From Pilaira anomala (lineage: Eukaryota; Mucoromycota; Mucoromycetes; Mucorales; Mucoraceae): a stretch of 64,000 bases of DNA. The notes beneath the pieces are model-generated. The model did no database searches. It was given only the letters and a program-made list of their open reading frames with translations, and was not told the DNA's origin. The stretch spans positions 248,001-312,000 of the forward strand of contig JAIXMQ010000011.1 in the NCBI GenBank assembly GCA_025716855.1. Reading direction: 5' to 3'. This document shows, one piece after another, positions 44,725 through 57,706 of the stretch. The translations under genes and the position numbers were made by a program. Each line of letters starts with the position of its first letter. The first letter of the stretch is position 1.

Positions 44725-45855
44725 ATGTTGAAACAATTATTTGGATCAAGAGTGTTGCAAAAGACACTTGTATCACAAGCCAACGAAATAAATTACTTGT
44801 GTAGCCGCATTAGTTCACTCAACTTGAGACCAGCTTTATTTTATTCTTCACTCAGTGCACATTACAGAACCAAGAAAGCTGAATTAGAATCACTAGATAG
44901 TAGATTCCACGGCGATTTAAGTCCTTCAGAACTTCTTCGTAAAGAAGCACTTAAAGTAGAAATTGAATCTTCTTTACGTCCGCGTTGTATTTGGTTAGAA
45001 GAAGAAGACGAAAAGCTCTTAAGACTCGCAAAGGAACATGGAAAAAGATGGACATTTATCTCGAAATTCTTTATTGATAGACCGCCCAGTTCATTAATGA
45101 ATCGTTATAGGCTTTTGATAGATCGTGAATCTAGAGGACCATGGCAACCATTTGAGGTTGAAGTTTTAAAGGAATTAGGTAGGGGTAGAGGTCCTGATGA
45201 GATTGATAATTGGGATGAAATTCAACAAAAGTTACCGATTTCTCGCCCATTGTTCTTAATTAAACAAAAGTATGTTTATTCTTTGAATCCGGCTATTAAA
45301 TTTGGTCGTTGGACAGAAGAAGAATCACAAAGGTTGAGAGACTTAATTGAAATTCATGGTGAAAATGATATGAGTAAAATCGCAACCTTAATGGGTTCAA
45401 GAACAAAAAGACAATGCTTAGAACGTTGGCGTTGGCAATTAAAGTTTGCTGCAAAGGGTCGTTACTCTCGTGATGAAGATGCCAAGATTATTGAAGCTAT
45501 AAATAAATATGGCCCCAATTTTGCTGTAATCGCTAAAGTCATTGGAAGTGACCGTACTGCTCGTCATATTTCTCAACATTATCGAAGTATTTTATCCCCT
45601 GTTGTTGATCGTTCACCTTGGACTTTTGAAGAAAAAGATGCAGTATATAAAGCTTGTTTAGAAAATGATGGAAAAATGCTTGAAACAAAAAAACAATTAG
45701 GTTCAAGAAGAGCTATTAGAGATATGTGGAATCATTTTTATTCTCAAAAGAGGTATTATTCGAATAAAGAAAAAGAACAGAAACAGGAAAAAGAACAGAA
45801 ACAAGAAAAAGAACAGAAACAAGAAAAAGAACAGGAACAAGAAAAAGAACAGTAA
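44725..45855 (+). CDS. Five-repeat Myb/SANT protein with a mitochondrial-type presequence
   Basis: 376 residues from the ATG at 44725; an upstream in-frame ATG at 44653 would add a low-complexity lysine/phenylalanine stretch and is less likely. The first 50 residues (MLKQLFGSRVLQKTLVSQAN ... LFYSSLSAHYRTKK) are basic, Ser-rich and free of acids at the very start, like a mitochondrial presequence. Five Myb-like units follow: RCIWLEEEDEKLLRLAKEHG, RGPWQPFEVEVLKELGRGRG, FGRWTEEESQRLRDLIEIHG, KGRYSRDEDAKIIEAINKYG and RSPWTFEEKDAVYKACLEND. The protein ends in a KEKEQKQ tandem repeat. DNA binding is inferred from the Myb repeats. No introns. The stop is 8 bp from the stop of the next gene. Confidence 0.8.
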   Translation: MLKQLFGSRVLQKTLVSQANEINYLCSRISSLNLRPALFYSSLSAHYRTKKAELESLDSRFHGDLSPSELLRKEALKVEIESSLRPRCIWLEEEDEKLLRLAKEHGKRWTFISKFFIDRPPSSLMNRYRLLIDRESRGPWQPFEVEVLKELGRGRGPDEIDNWDEIQQKLPISRPLFLIKQKYVYSLNPAIKFGRWTEEESQRLRDLIEIHGENDMSKIATLMGSRTKRQCLERWRWQLKFAAKGRYSRDEDAKIIEAINKYGPNFAVIAKVIGSDRTARHISQHYRSILSPVVDRSPWTFEEKDAVYKACLENDGKMLETKKQLGSRRAIRDMWNHFYSQKRYYSNKEKEQKQEKEQKQEKEQKQEKEQEQEKEQ

Positions 45856-45863
45856 TAAAATTT

Positions 45864-46739
45864 TTAATAAATATATGGTATCATTGCTTTTCTCGATCTT
45901 GGATAGTCTTCTTTAAATGTCTTTTTATACCAATCGTGTGTACGTATAGCCCTAGGATACAAATTAGATACTGTCGATACTGCAAATATAAAGGCAGGTA
46001 AACTTGAATTTGTAGCTATAGCATATCCAATCCATTCAACACATTCACTAAAGTAATTGGGACAACTAATATAATTAAACAATACACCATAAGGAATAGA
46101 ATACCTCTTGATCTTGCTTACTTCCTCTTTTTCTTTTGTAATTTTACGTAATTTAAACAGTATCGTATCATGGTACATATTCGATAAAAATCCCATTGTC
46201 CAAATCATCATACCAATCCAGAATTGATATTGATAAATAGAATGACTATGACGTCCTACCCACATACCATTTGTATATCCATTAATACCATTAAAAAATA
46301 TAGCTGATAATATAGCTAAAAGATGAATATCTGCCATGGATGTAGCGCGTAATGGATAGATAATGCTTCGATTGATATAATGGATGCACCAAGCTGATGC
46401 TAAAATCATTTGAAAGGGAGTCCATCTCGGTCTCGTGATCACTAAAGAACTGACAAAGATAATAGGTGATATAATTTCCATAACAAACCAACTTGCTTTA
46501 CCGGGTAAACTAAACTTTTTACCAAGTGAACCTGTGAATCTACCTATATATCATATCATCATTGATTATTACGGATAATAGTTCAAGATATAATTTTTTT
46601 TTTTTTTTTTTTTTTTTTTACCGTAAGGCGCGTCTACAAAGAACAAAATAGGCGCCATAATAAATGGAAATGTAGCATAAATACCAACCGCTGTATTGTA
46701 GCTAGAAGGCTTTAACCAATACTGTATAACCGTATTCAT
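45864..46739 (-). CDS. Steroid 5-alpha-reductase family membrane enzyme (SRD5A/DET2-like)
   Basis: Two exons: MNTVIQYWLKPSSYNTAVGI to VDAPYG, then RFTGSLGKKFSLPGKASWFV onward; about 255 residues. The hydrophobic multi-span profile and the C-terminal block GVLFNYISCPNYFSECVEWI, then SNLYPRAIRTHDWYKKTFKE and YPRSRKAMIPYIY, match the NADPH-binding end of 3-oxo-5-alpha-steroid 4-dehydrogenases. Animal and plant members reduce the delta-4 bond of 3-oxosteroids. A fungal substrate is not known from sequence; a sterol or related lipid is the likely target. Tail to tail with the Myb gene, with 8 bp between stop codons. Confidence 0.88.
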
Positions 46740-46890
46740 AGTAAAGAGTGAAAGAGAGACAGAATGATGATGGAATTTGGATCTTTTTATTTCAATGAAC
46801 GTCAAAAGCAGTCATCATTTAATATTTAATGCGAAAATCCCCAATTAGGTCATACCTCTTGTTCTTTTTCTTTCTATTTAAACCATCTTC
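46740..46890. promoter_or_regulatory. Short bidirectional promoter region
   Basis: Only 151 bp separate the divergent start codons of the 5-alpha-reductase and CDF genes, so their promoters must overlap. No specific motif stands out. Confidence 0.5.
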
Positions 46891-48462
46891 ATGAACATGT
46901 TGGCAAGCCATAGAGTATTATGTAGTAGTACGCGTCTACTACCTATCATTCGACCTCTCTCGCGTGCAACTCTTGTTAAACTACCACCAAACTCTCACTC
47001 TACCATAAAACTCACTCCTCCTTTTCTGGGTGGTATCCGATACCATGGATCGCACGGACACCATCATCACCATGATACTGACTTGATCAATACCTTAAAA
47101 TCCTCTAGTAAACGAGGTACAAGAATTACCGTCATTGGATTGGCTTCAAATGTTGGTTTAACTGTAACAAAAGGTGTAGCAGGTTGGTATGTTAAAAAAT
47201 AATAAATTTTGTTTCTTTGTTTATTTTATTTTTTTTGTTATTAATTGTTTTTTTATTTAGGGTGATGAATTCAGCTTCCCTATTAGCAGAGGCATTTCAT
47301 TCTTTTAGTGGTAAATTAATACACACACACAAACATATGCCATTATATCTTAATGATTTATTGTTACATAGATCTATTAAGTGATTTTGTTACCTTATAT
47401 ACCTTTAAAATGTCGAGAAAACCAGCGGACAGTATTTATCCGTACGGATATGGTACGATCTTTTTTATCTTTTTTTATTTTGCGTAATACAAATCTAACC
47501 AGCAATTAAAAAAAAAAAAGGTAAATTTGAAACAGTAGGTTCAGTTACAGTTTCTTCTTTATTATTAGTAGGTGCCTTAGGTATTGGTTACCATTCATTT
47601 GATCTTTTAATTCAGACACTTCAAAATACTCCTTCTTTATTTGTATCCGATACAACCGCTACTGCAGCTGCTGTCACCAGTACACATTTAGCAGAGTCTT
47701 CTCCTACAACACTTGGTATGCACGGACATGGACATGGACATGGACATGGTGGAGTTTTGGATCCTAATGCTGCTTGGTTTGCTTTAGCAAGTGTTATTAT
47801 TAAGGAATGGTTATATAGAGCAAGTAAAGTATAGATATTAGATATGTATTTTTTTTTCATACATTGTATTTATTATTATTTTTTTTTGTAGCTATTAAAG
47901 TAGGTCTTTCTGAACGAAGCGAAGTATTGATAGCAAATGCATGGTACAAAAGATAATAACAAATATAATATACATCAAATATTTAAAAGTATTTCAATAT
48001 AGGCATCATCGATCTGACGCATATTCAAGTGCAGTTGCACTTGTTGCAATTGTAGGAAGTTATGCAGGTATGCCAGTTTTGGACCCATTAGGAGGAATAG
48101 TAGTCTCAATGATGCTTGTAAAAAGTAGTGTGGGGATACTTGGATCTTCAATTAAAGAATTAATGGATAAAGGCATTACACCCGAAGAGCTTTTATCAAT
48201 TAAATCAGCTATTGATAAAGTGAAAGAAAACGAATTGGATTTGATTAAATTTCATTCTGTGCGAGGACGTAAACAAGGACCTTATAATCAAGTAGATTTA
48301 GTTTTACAATTGAATCCAGATATGAGTATGCAAAAAGCTCATCAATTGGAACAAAAAGTGCGTGCTTCCGTTAAATCTCATTGTGAAAATGTTCAAAATG
48401 TTTTAATTTATTTAGAAGATGCTTCGATAGAAAAAGATCATCATCATCATCATCATCATTAG
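46891..48462 (+). CDS. Mitochondrial-type cation diffusion facilitator (Mmt1/2-like)
   Basis: CDF proteins export divalent metals with proton antiport; yeast Mmt1/Mmt2 move iron across the mitochondrial membrane. About 430 residues in six exons. The N-terminus (MNMLASHRVLCSSTRLLPII, then RPLSRATL) is a basic mitochondrial-type presequence. A His cluster HGSHGHHHHHD follows. Metal-site HxxxD motifs are in EAFHSFSDLLSD (span 2) and NAWHHRSDAYSS (span 5). The loop has HGHGHGHGHG after span 4. The cytoplasmic-type C-terminal domain reads KFHSVRGRKQGPYNQVDLVL. The protein ends in seven His. Between the two start ATGs (46891, 46897) the sequence does not decide. Confidence 0.9.
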
Positions 48463-49633
48463 ATAATTTTTCCTATATCAATACTCTTTATTTATTCTAT
48501 TTTATTTTTTTACCTTTTTAATTTCACTTGTACTTCTTTCATTTGCTTATATTCTCTCTTTTATTTTTGCTTTATATCTACTCATCATCCAACCCTTAAA
48601 TTATACAACACTTGCACTATTTTATGTATAAAGAATCAAAAAGAAATTTAGAATAAAAAAAAAAAAAATACAACTCCTGTAATATATTTACTTAGAATCC
48701 GTAAAAAAATAACATTTTGAGTAATTAACTATCGATGGTGTCTATCGACTTGAAATTATTGTCACACTAAGCTCTTTCTTTAAGGGAGATCGAGGTGGGT
48801 GACATTTAATGTCTTCTTTTATTTAAAATGTTTGGGCTCTTTAGTTGAGAGATTTTTAATTTGAAATAAAAACTAACTTTAGAAAAGAAAGACGTTTCAC
48901 TTTGAGTGTTACTGATGTAATTATTGAGAAAAGACTTATTAAGGTTGATTTACTAAGTAAAATAAAACCGAAAAAACTCTTTCTAAATTAAAATAATAAT
49001 CATCTTTTTTATATCTTGAATATCTTGATGACTACATATATTGGAATTTTCGGAATTCTTGAAGATATGAAGGCGTCTATTCACTTAAACTAATACGACT
49101 TGAAAATGATTCTTCGTTTGTAGTACCTAAACATTTCTTCCTCGCTATGTATCACTGGGCTCTGAACTATCAATATTGTTGCTACGATTGTTGCTAATAT
49201 TGTCCCGTTAATATCTTGCGTGTTCATCCTTTGCGTCATTAAATCAGTGGTTGATTGTAATAGAGGTATAGAAAGTTCAATTTCTAAGGCCCTGTCGGCT
49301 TGTGCTTGAAACCATAATGTGCCGAAATCTAGAATCATGGAGGGACATCTTTTTAAATTTTATTGATAAAGTTCGCTGTTGTAAAAGGCTTTTTACAGAA
49401 AAAAAAATAATGTCGTGTAACAGCAACTAAAACCTATCGATACAAGACACGTTTATATTTTACAATAAGTTTTTTTTTTTTTTTTTTTTTATTGTTGTAT
49501 TATTAATGTTACCAAAAAAAAAAAAAGATAATTGATAGGTGTTTTAAAGAGGGATTTGTACTTTTTTTTTTGTTTTAATAAAGAGCTGTACATGTAAAAG
49601 AAAAAAAAAGTATATATAGATTCAGTCAAATAT
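48463..49633. other. Spacer between the CDF and PHO88 genes
   Basis: Convergent 3' regions. One frame at 49090-49338 minus (82 codons, MILDFGTLWFQAQADRALEI) has less biased composition than its surroundings and could be a small gene or relic, but nothing supports it beyond being open. T run at 49470-49490. Confidence 0.35.
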
Positions 49634-50459
49634 TTATTTTTCCTTCTTTTCGGCGGCAACAGCAGCAGCGGGAGTAGCGGCAGGAGTAGCATCAGTAGTA
49701 GCAGGAGCGGCATCAGAACCACCGCCAAACATACCAGTGATAGCAGATAATGGGTTTTCGGCAACAAAAGGTCTAGCAAGGTTACCTTCAGGTGCATCAC
49801 CCCACAAATGAATTAAAGCTTCCTTATGAGTAAGCAAGTTCTTAACGGGCATAATAGATTGCATCAAAAGAGGTTGAGTGAACTTGAATTGGAAATGCAT
49901 AACGGAAATAATAAGGATAGAAGTGACAGTAGATTGAATGAATTGCTTAACTTGATCAACATCATAATCTCTAATAGTGGTCGTAACAGTGGCAGGAGCA
50001 GCACCGTCAGTAGCACCAGTTAAGCTAGGCTTGTTAGGGGCGTTATATGTTAAAACGGTGGTATCTATTATAAAAAAAAACACCCATTAATAAACCTTGT
50101 GACGTACACATACTAAAAAAAAAAAAAATAGTAGCAAAAAAAAAAAAAGTCTTTCTAATCTCTTCCATGAAGAAAAAAAAAAAAAAGGAAAAGGATTCAA
50201 AGAGGTACGCGTATATACCAACTTTGCCTCTTAAAGAACCCACACATACACGAAAAAATAACTTACCGTTTTTCTTCTTAATAAGAACAATCAAACCATA
50301 TGCCATTGCAACAACAAGAAGTTGAGCACTGAAATAACCAATTCTGGCAAGAGTTAAAACGTTAGGATCCTCCCAATCAATCTTCTTTGCTAATTGCATG
50401 GAAACCAAAAGGAAACCCATGTTGAACATGGGGTTGGTGATAATACTAGGTGAACCCAT
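49634..50459 (-). CDS. PHO88: Pho88/Snd3, SRP-independent ER targeting protein
   Basis: Pho88 (Snd3) is an ER-membrane protein of the SND targeting route and was first linked to phosphate uptake. Two exons, about 205 residues; start MGSPSIITNPMFNMGFLLVS at 50459, stop at 49634. Membrane segments include IGYFSAQLLVVAMAYGLIVL and a second from FIQSTVTSILIISVMHFQF. Family blocks IRDYDVDQVKQFIQS and FTQPLLMQSIMPVKNL are clear. The C-terminus is an alanine-rich tail (PATTDATPAATPAAAVAAEK) after GMFGGG. The intron (about 50066-50268) is long for this window and A/T-rich. Confidence 0.92.
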
Positions 50460-51130
50460 TTTATTTTGTTTTTATAAAGATGATGAAAAAGAAAAAAAAA
50501 GAAAAAAATTGTTTTTTTTGAAGTCTATTCAATTTATACGAAAATATTAAGCTTTCTTTTGATTGGTAAAAAAGAAAAAGTATTCAAGTACAGAGAGAAA
50601 AACGTGTGCTTCATCTTATCTTTCCTTTCTAAACACTTCGATACTAGTTATAAACTTGATTCTTAATACTATAATTGTCTCTATACAGTGAAGATTCGTT
50701 TCAATTGTTAAAAGATAAAACTTGAATGTTATTCTTTAATTTTTTTTTTATTTTTTTTTTATATGACACTGGTTTCTAATTGTACTACAATCATTTAATG
50801 GATAGTGTACAAAAGTCTCATCTTTACTGGATATAACCGAACAAGATACCTTTTTCCTTAAAAATATAATCTTTATTATCTGTCACCTTTCAAATCGATC
50901 GGCCGAGAAAAAGCTTAAATCATTCACTTTCAATAGACAGTTTATACTTTAATTTAAAATTTTTTGGTTAGTTTTATTAAATCAAAAACTGTGAAGCCAA
51001 CTGGCAAAAGCTCGAGTTGAATCATCAAACGTGTATTCAGATACGTTCAACGCATCTATTTTAAAAAATCAGAAAGTTAGTTCAAGTTTACATTTATTCA
51101 TGACAAAGGGCGCATAGTTATTACTTATTA
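50460..51130. other. PHO88 upstream region
   Basis: AT-rich DNA containing the PHO88 promoter. No gene recognised. Confidence 0.5.
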
Positions 51131-51686
51131 CTAGAGATTTTGTGCGTTAAACGCAATCAGAAAAACCTCAACATACATGATGAGGGTAGCTGTTGTATAA
51201 GCAACCTGGAAGTTGATCTGGAGACTGGTATCAGTCCTCTTGGCTTCCATAGTGATTGTCTGACCCCTGGTCACCTGAGTAACTGACTTAGAGACGCATA
51301 CAACACGATCATTTTTTGTTCCTATTCTGATATAATATGTAGATAGGAAATGAAAGCAATGAAAAACGACTATATCTTAACTGTTTATCCTATAATTAAC
51401 ATATTGTTAAGAGACAAAAAAAAAGCTTCAAAGCATGAAGGTAGGCTGACTACATAATCAGTTTTGTCTTTGCAGTTAGATTAACCATAATGTCTTTCTT
51501 TTTTCACAATAGTGGCGAAATTACTTCTTTGACTAAAGATGTTATCTAAAGCGTCTCGAGGGGTTTTATAACCACGAGTCTTAAAAGACAAATCAGTGGT
51601 ACAAACATCGCATACATGTCACCAAATAGAAGACGAGGCTTAACAGGATCAACTGAACATGAAGTTGTTGAAGAAAAATAGAACAT
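51131..51686 (-). pseudogene. Coding-like relic of unknown family
   Basis: Three minus-strand stretches look protein-coding but are out of frame with each other. 51686 down to about 51550 starts MFYFSSTTSCSVDPVKPRLL. The overlapping frame at about 51610-51490 reads VCDVCTTDLSFKTRGYKTPR then DALDNIFSQRSNFATIVKKE. The stretch at about 51360-51131 reads TYYIRIGTKNDRVVCVSKSV then TQVTRGQTITMEAKRTD and ends NAQNL at a stop. GC and codon pattern differ from the AT-rich flanks. No domain recognised. Introns could explain part of this, but no good splice pairs were found. Confidence 0.4.
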
Positions 51687-52059
51687 CAATATATCACTAA
51701 AGATTACTTCACAACTCCTTTGCATAACTAAATTTTAAGTTTAGTATAGTCTCACTTGCACATAACAGTTGACCCTATCTCTTTAACTCTTATCCAATGC
51801 CTGAATAATAAAAATTCAAATGATCAAAGTTATTCAATTCCACGTCATACAAAATTAAGTACAAACATATACACACACTATCTAGTTATCTATTTGATAG
51901 ATAAAGTCCCAAATAAAAATACACTATACTCTCATTGAAAAATAAATCCCCAAAGAAAAAAAAAAAAAAAACCATGAACCTGTATTCATATGTAAATGTA
52001 TCCGCCTTTTCTTGTTTATTTTGAGAAAAAAAACATAGAAATAGCTGCTGGAGAATAAA
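51687..52059. other. Spacer downstream of Rab7
   Basis: 3' flank of the Rab7 gene. A 60-codon frame at 51756-51938 plus is AT-driven and not supported. Confidence 0.5.
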
Positions 52060-53076
<1,017 letters not shown>

Positions 53077-53151
53077 TATCGAGATTTATAAAATAAAGAT
53101 AAAGAGAAAAAAAGAGGAAAAGAAAAAATAAAAAGAAAAAAGATTTTTTTT

Positions 53152-53154
<3 letters not shown>

Positions 53155-53185
<31 letters not shown>
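53155..53185 (+). repeat. (AC)n microsatellite
   Basis: About 31 nt of uninterrupted AC between the Rab7 start and the CDC123 stop. It lies in the Rab7 promoter. Confidence 0.9.
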
Positions 53186-53190
<5 letters not shown>

Positions 53191-53245
53191 ACTACATACA
53201 TAACACTTGACCTGTTTAAACTTAAAACTAACCCCTTAACTTTTT

Positions 53246-54621
53246 TTATTCACTGTCACTACCACTACTACTACTACTATAATCACCTGCTTCGGTTCTT
53301 TGCATTGCTCTTTCAAATTGCTCTGCAAATTCCGCAATTGATTTACCAGCGGATAAATCAATCACGTCTTTAGGAATCATATTAGTAGCAAATTTGGGTG
53401 CGTTACAAGCAAGTGCATTAGCTTCTGCTTGAGATTCAATAAGACGGATTTCAGATACACCTTTTTCGGTATCAACTATATTTAGAAATCCTATGAGTAA
53501 CTTTTCTCTTCTTCTTTTTTTTTTTATTATTATCTAAACTTACATGCCATTAATTCATTCCAATGGTAAAGTAAAGCGTCTGTTGTAGGACTAAAAGGAT
53601 TAAAATCTACTAAATAAGCCTTGTTGTTTTTGCGTTGAATATAAACATCGAATACATCTATAAAAGAATGAGCTTTCTATATACATATAAAACTTATGTA
53701 ATCAAAGTTCCTTACAATGAACACTATCAAACCCATCTCTCACGATATCTTCAAAAAATTCAAAAATGGTTTGTTCAATATCTTGTTTAATATCCTGTAA
53801 AAATGGATAATAATTCAAATCCCTTTGGCTAATACCAACAATCTCTTGGTTCTTTACAAAGCATCTGAATTCCATTGAAGGTTGTAAATCGTACCATTTT
53901 CTTAATACAAGATTATATTGAATTTTCTTTTCTTCTTTGCTTTCGATATCTACACAGTTCTCATAAGCGTGGTTCAAATCATGATTAATGAAATCTGAGG
54001 ATTTCAAGAGTAAATAAACGTCAAAAGGAGATGTACACTTTAATGATTGTGTTGCTGAAATCCATGCTGCATCCTATCATACAGTTAGAAATGTTAAAAT
54101 TTTTATGTATATATTTTTGTTCTTTTACCCTAGGAGAAGTCCAGTTCAACTTTGGAAATACAGCTCCTTCAAACTCATATATCGTTTCTCTAATTTTACT
54201 ATCTACTTCTGGAAAGTTTGGAATCTAGATACGAATTAGTTCGTTTCTACAACCTTTAAAAAAAAAATGTATGTAAATTTTACTTTGCTATTGACTTCTT
54301 CATTAGGAAATTCTGTGATTTCTTCATCAGAGTCAATTTCTTCAATGGTAGCTGCTCTAGGTTGACTATAATATATTTTTTAAAAGCTTGAATAAGGGCG
54401 ATTCTTTTCTTATTATTATTTTCACCATACCCGTCTTCTGGTAAATAAATACCCTCAGCATTCAAGTAATCAACAAATTCTGGAGTTAAAGGAATGATCT
54501 CTGACTTGAAAGTATGTGATTTGAATCGAGGATACCAATGACTAAATGAACAGTTATTAATATCCTGACAAGTAGTTGGCAAGTATTCTAATATTTGTGT
54601 TTCAGTATTTTCTGTAGACAT
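53246..54621 (-). CDS. CDC123: Cell division cycle protein 123 (eIF2 assembly factor)
   Basis: Cdc123/D123 is an ATP-grasp-type chaperone that joins eIF2-gamma to eIF2-alpha for translation initiation. About 325 residues in six exons; start [20 protein letters not shown] at 54621, stop at 53248-53246. Family blocks: [69 protein letters not shown] and [20 protein letters not shown]. The last segments contribute the ATP/Mg site ([10 protein letters not shown]). The C-terminus ends [10 protein letters not shown], a likely CK2-type acidic serine tail. All core blocks are present. Confidence 0.94.
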
Positions 54622-54730
54622 ATTTTTTCTCTCAGTTGTCAAAAAAGAATAATATTATATATAAACTGCACTTGTCAATTTTTTTTATTATTTATTTGAA
54701 TCACAAAAAAAAAAAATATTATTAATACGT

Positions 54731-54960
54731 TTACAAGTCCGCGAAGTTCGTTGGTACAGTTCCAGTAGGTTCTCCCTCAGGTGTCTATTAGATAATGTTA
54801 GTCATCGTTCGTTTATACAAAAAAAATGACTCATATATCATCACTTACCACATAAGCAGCAGATAATCCACCATCTACTCTAAAGTCAGTACCTGTCACA
54901 AATGAACTTTCATCTGAAGCTAAAAAGAGTGCACCATAAGCTTGTTCAATTGCTTCACCT

Positions 54961-54991
<31 letters not shown>

Positions 54992-56132
54992 AATAAAGTT
55001 AGTATAAGATATAAATAAATAACAAACATATCTCTTGTTTACCAAATCTTCCTTGTGGGACATGAACTAAACGTCTCTGTTTCTTTTCTTCCGTATTCAA
55101 AAAGTCCATTAATAAAGGTGTACGAATCGGTCCAGGGCAGAGTGAATTAAAACGAATGTTTTCACGCGCATGAACCATAGCCAATTCACGACTATCGAAA
55201 ATAAAAAATAAAAATGAGATAACTGAAGCGCGAATAAATAGATTAACAAAACTTACGTCATGGCCAGTACAGCACCTTTGGAAGCCGTATCTATAATATG
55301 ATAGATAATGATAAATAGATCAAGGATTTTTTTTTTTAAAAAAAAAAAGTTTGAAACACTTACAAGCTAACTGAGGTGTAGCGGCCCCCATTAAAGCGAC
55401 AAAACTAGCGGTATTGATAATCGAGCCACCACCACTTTTACGCATAGCAATAATAGCATGTTTACAACCATACCAAACACCCTTTACATTAATATCCATC
55501 GTCAAATCCCTGAGAAAATAAATAAATAACAAAAAAAAAAAAAAAAAAAACGAAACGCGTTTTAGAGTTTACCAAATACGGTCTTCAGTATTGAGAGCAT
55601 TGTCATCTTCAGGATGCATAATACCAGCGTTGTTAAACATGATATCAAGCTTACCTTTAAGTTTTAGATGCGTTAGTTTTCTCTTCTCTATCTTTAAGTA
55701 TACACTTTATGTTTTGACGTGTCATGTTACCGTAGACATCAACTGCTTTATCGACTAAAGCTTTGACCTGATCTTCTTTTGATACATCTACTTTGAATGG
55801 AATAGCCGAATCAGGACCAGCAAGTTCAATAATTTTAGCAACTGATTTCTTAGCACCAGCTTCATTTACATCTGCACAAACAACTTTAGCTCCTTCCTTA
55901 GCAAATAAGGCGGCCGTTTCAAATCCGATACCACTAGTTATAGAATAATTATTTTAGAAAAAAAGTGAGAGAGAACCCATGGTTTTACATAAATAGAAAA
56001 CCAAAAAAAGAATATTCTCTTTCTCTGTATCTCTGTCTCTCTCTCTCTCTCTCTCTCTCGCTAATCTTTATAAACTTACCCTGCGGCACCAGTTACAATT
56101 GCTACCTTTCCTGAAAGTCTTCCACTAGTCAT
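54731..56132 (-). CDS. Short-chain dehydrogenase/reductase (classical SDR)
   Basis: NAD(P)-dependent oxidoreductase of about 270 residues in eight exons; start [18 protein letters not shown] at 56132, stop at 54733-54731. Cofactor site [13 protein letters not shown], acidic residue after beta-2 ([11 protein letters not shown], favouring NAD), NNAG motif [16 protein letters not shown], catalytic Ser in [20 protein letters not shown] and [14 protein letters not shown]. An intron splits the catalytic Tyr codon. The end [17 protein letters not shown] resembles 2,5-dichloro-cyclohexadienediol- or glucose-dehydrogenase-like SDRs. Substrate unknown. One intron holds an (AC)n repeat (54961-54982) and another a (CT)n tract (about 56038-56059). 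Confidence 0.9.
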
Positions 56133-57660
56133 TTTTTCTTCTATTTTTTTAATAGGATAAAGAGAAAGAAGAAACGTTATAAACAAAAAGTAAAAACTTG
56201 AATTATATACAGATAAAAAAAAGTGAGTGTGAGAAAATAAATAAACTAATAGGCTCTTCTGTACTTCCGATAAGCTTATTAAGTTTGCATAACAAAATCT
56301 TTTTTTTTTAAGTCTCCGGCGCGATTAACTAAAAATACCACTCAATCTTGATTTTATTATACTATTGTAACCAATTGTAGAAATTATTATCAAATATCTC
56401 TACTAATAAACAAGTTTAAAATATAACAAATTTCGTAAGGATATCCAGTTTTTTTTTTTTTTTTTTTTTTTTACCCTGTATTGAGTTATAGTTTGTCATC
56501 TTCTCTTTTATTGATATGTTTTTCTTCGACGAATAAAATTTCAACATTCATTTATTAGCTCATGTATGCACACATCCAAATTGATCTGTACCTGAAAGAT
56601 ATTAATAAATGTCATTAACTAAAAAGGACCTAATATCTCATGATGCTTGGCCTTAAAAAGAAAAAAGAGAAAAAACTTGGCACAACCTCAAAAACGTGGC
56701 TTTTGATAAACAAAAAAAAAACAAAAAAAAAAAAAAAACGTGTGCGTCATGTAAGTCATACACGTTTCGATTGCATTTACTAACAATTATCCTACTTTTG
56801 GGATTTAACCGCCATTGCACTGGTATAAGGGTTTGATCAATCTAGACATAGGGTCTAAATTGTCTACACACACGTACTCATATACACCACTTTTTATATT
56901 GTTTGAAAAAGTTTACCGAGAATACATATAATAGCTTTTATTATAAATATACGACAATAGAAGTAAGCTATATAGTAAAGCTTGGGTTGAAGAATTGTGT
57001 TTCCTCATGATCTCATAAGATATGACAAATCAAAAAGATCATCGTTTTCTCTCACACGCAGTATAAAGTAATTACTCAATAATTACATATAATAAAATCT
57101 TGATCTGTATACATTATAACGCCATATAAAAACAATCCATAACATCCGTCCCAACGAATATGATGAACCCCATTGTTCCGAAAATGAGAACCGGCTCAAG
57201 TGATGAGTGGTGCTAGGACCCGCAAAAAAGAAGGGAAAAGCTTATTTTTAGATTTAATCTTTTTTAGAATTAATTCTTTCAAGTTTTTTTATTTTTTATA
57301 AGTGTGTTACAAACCCCACACACCAAAAACGTAATGTTTTGAGTATATAGTTTGATCTGTGTTAACATTTGTACAGTGATACCAAATCGAAACAAAAGTC
57401 TATTTTTTAATATATTTTGTATCATTTTATACTGTTTAAATACACTCATAAAATATGATATGATTGGTACTATGGAATAAAAGCCAAAAAAAAAAAAAAA
57501 AAAAAAAAAAATAGTTAAGAGTCGTCAATGGTTACTACTTAGAAAAAAAAAAAAAAACTACCATCCAAATTTGTATCATTTGATAACAACCGAATTTTCT
57601 CATGTTCAGCAGTTGGGGTAATTCAGGAGTATCTCACATACTTAATTAATACACTGGTTA

Positions 57661-57706
<46 letters not shown>

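Noticed and set aside
49826..50023. Plus-strand frame inside PHO88
   Set aside because: Shadow of the PHO88 coding exon on minus.
53155..53185. Possible CRISPR-like repeat array
   Set aside because: It is a plain (AC)n microsatellite; the 17-bp repeat at 24848 has only three units without spacers. No CRISPR is expected in a fungus.
57150..57230. Possible C/D-box snoRNA around ATGATGA/GTGATGAG
   Set aside because: No matching D box (CTGA) and terminal stem could be placed at a sensible distance.
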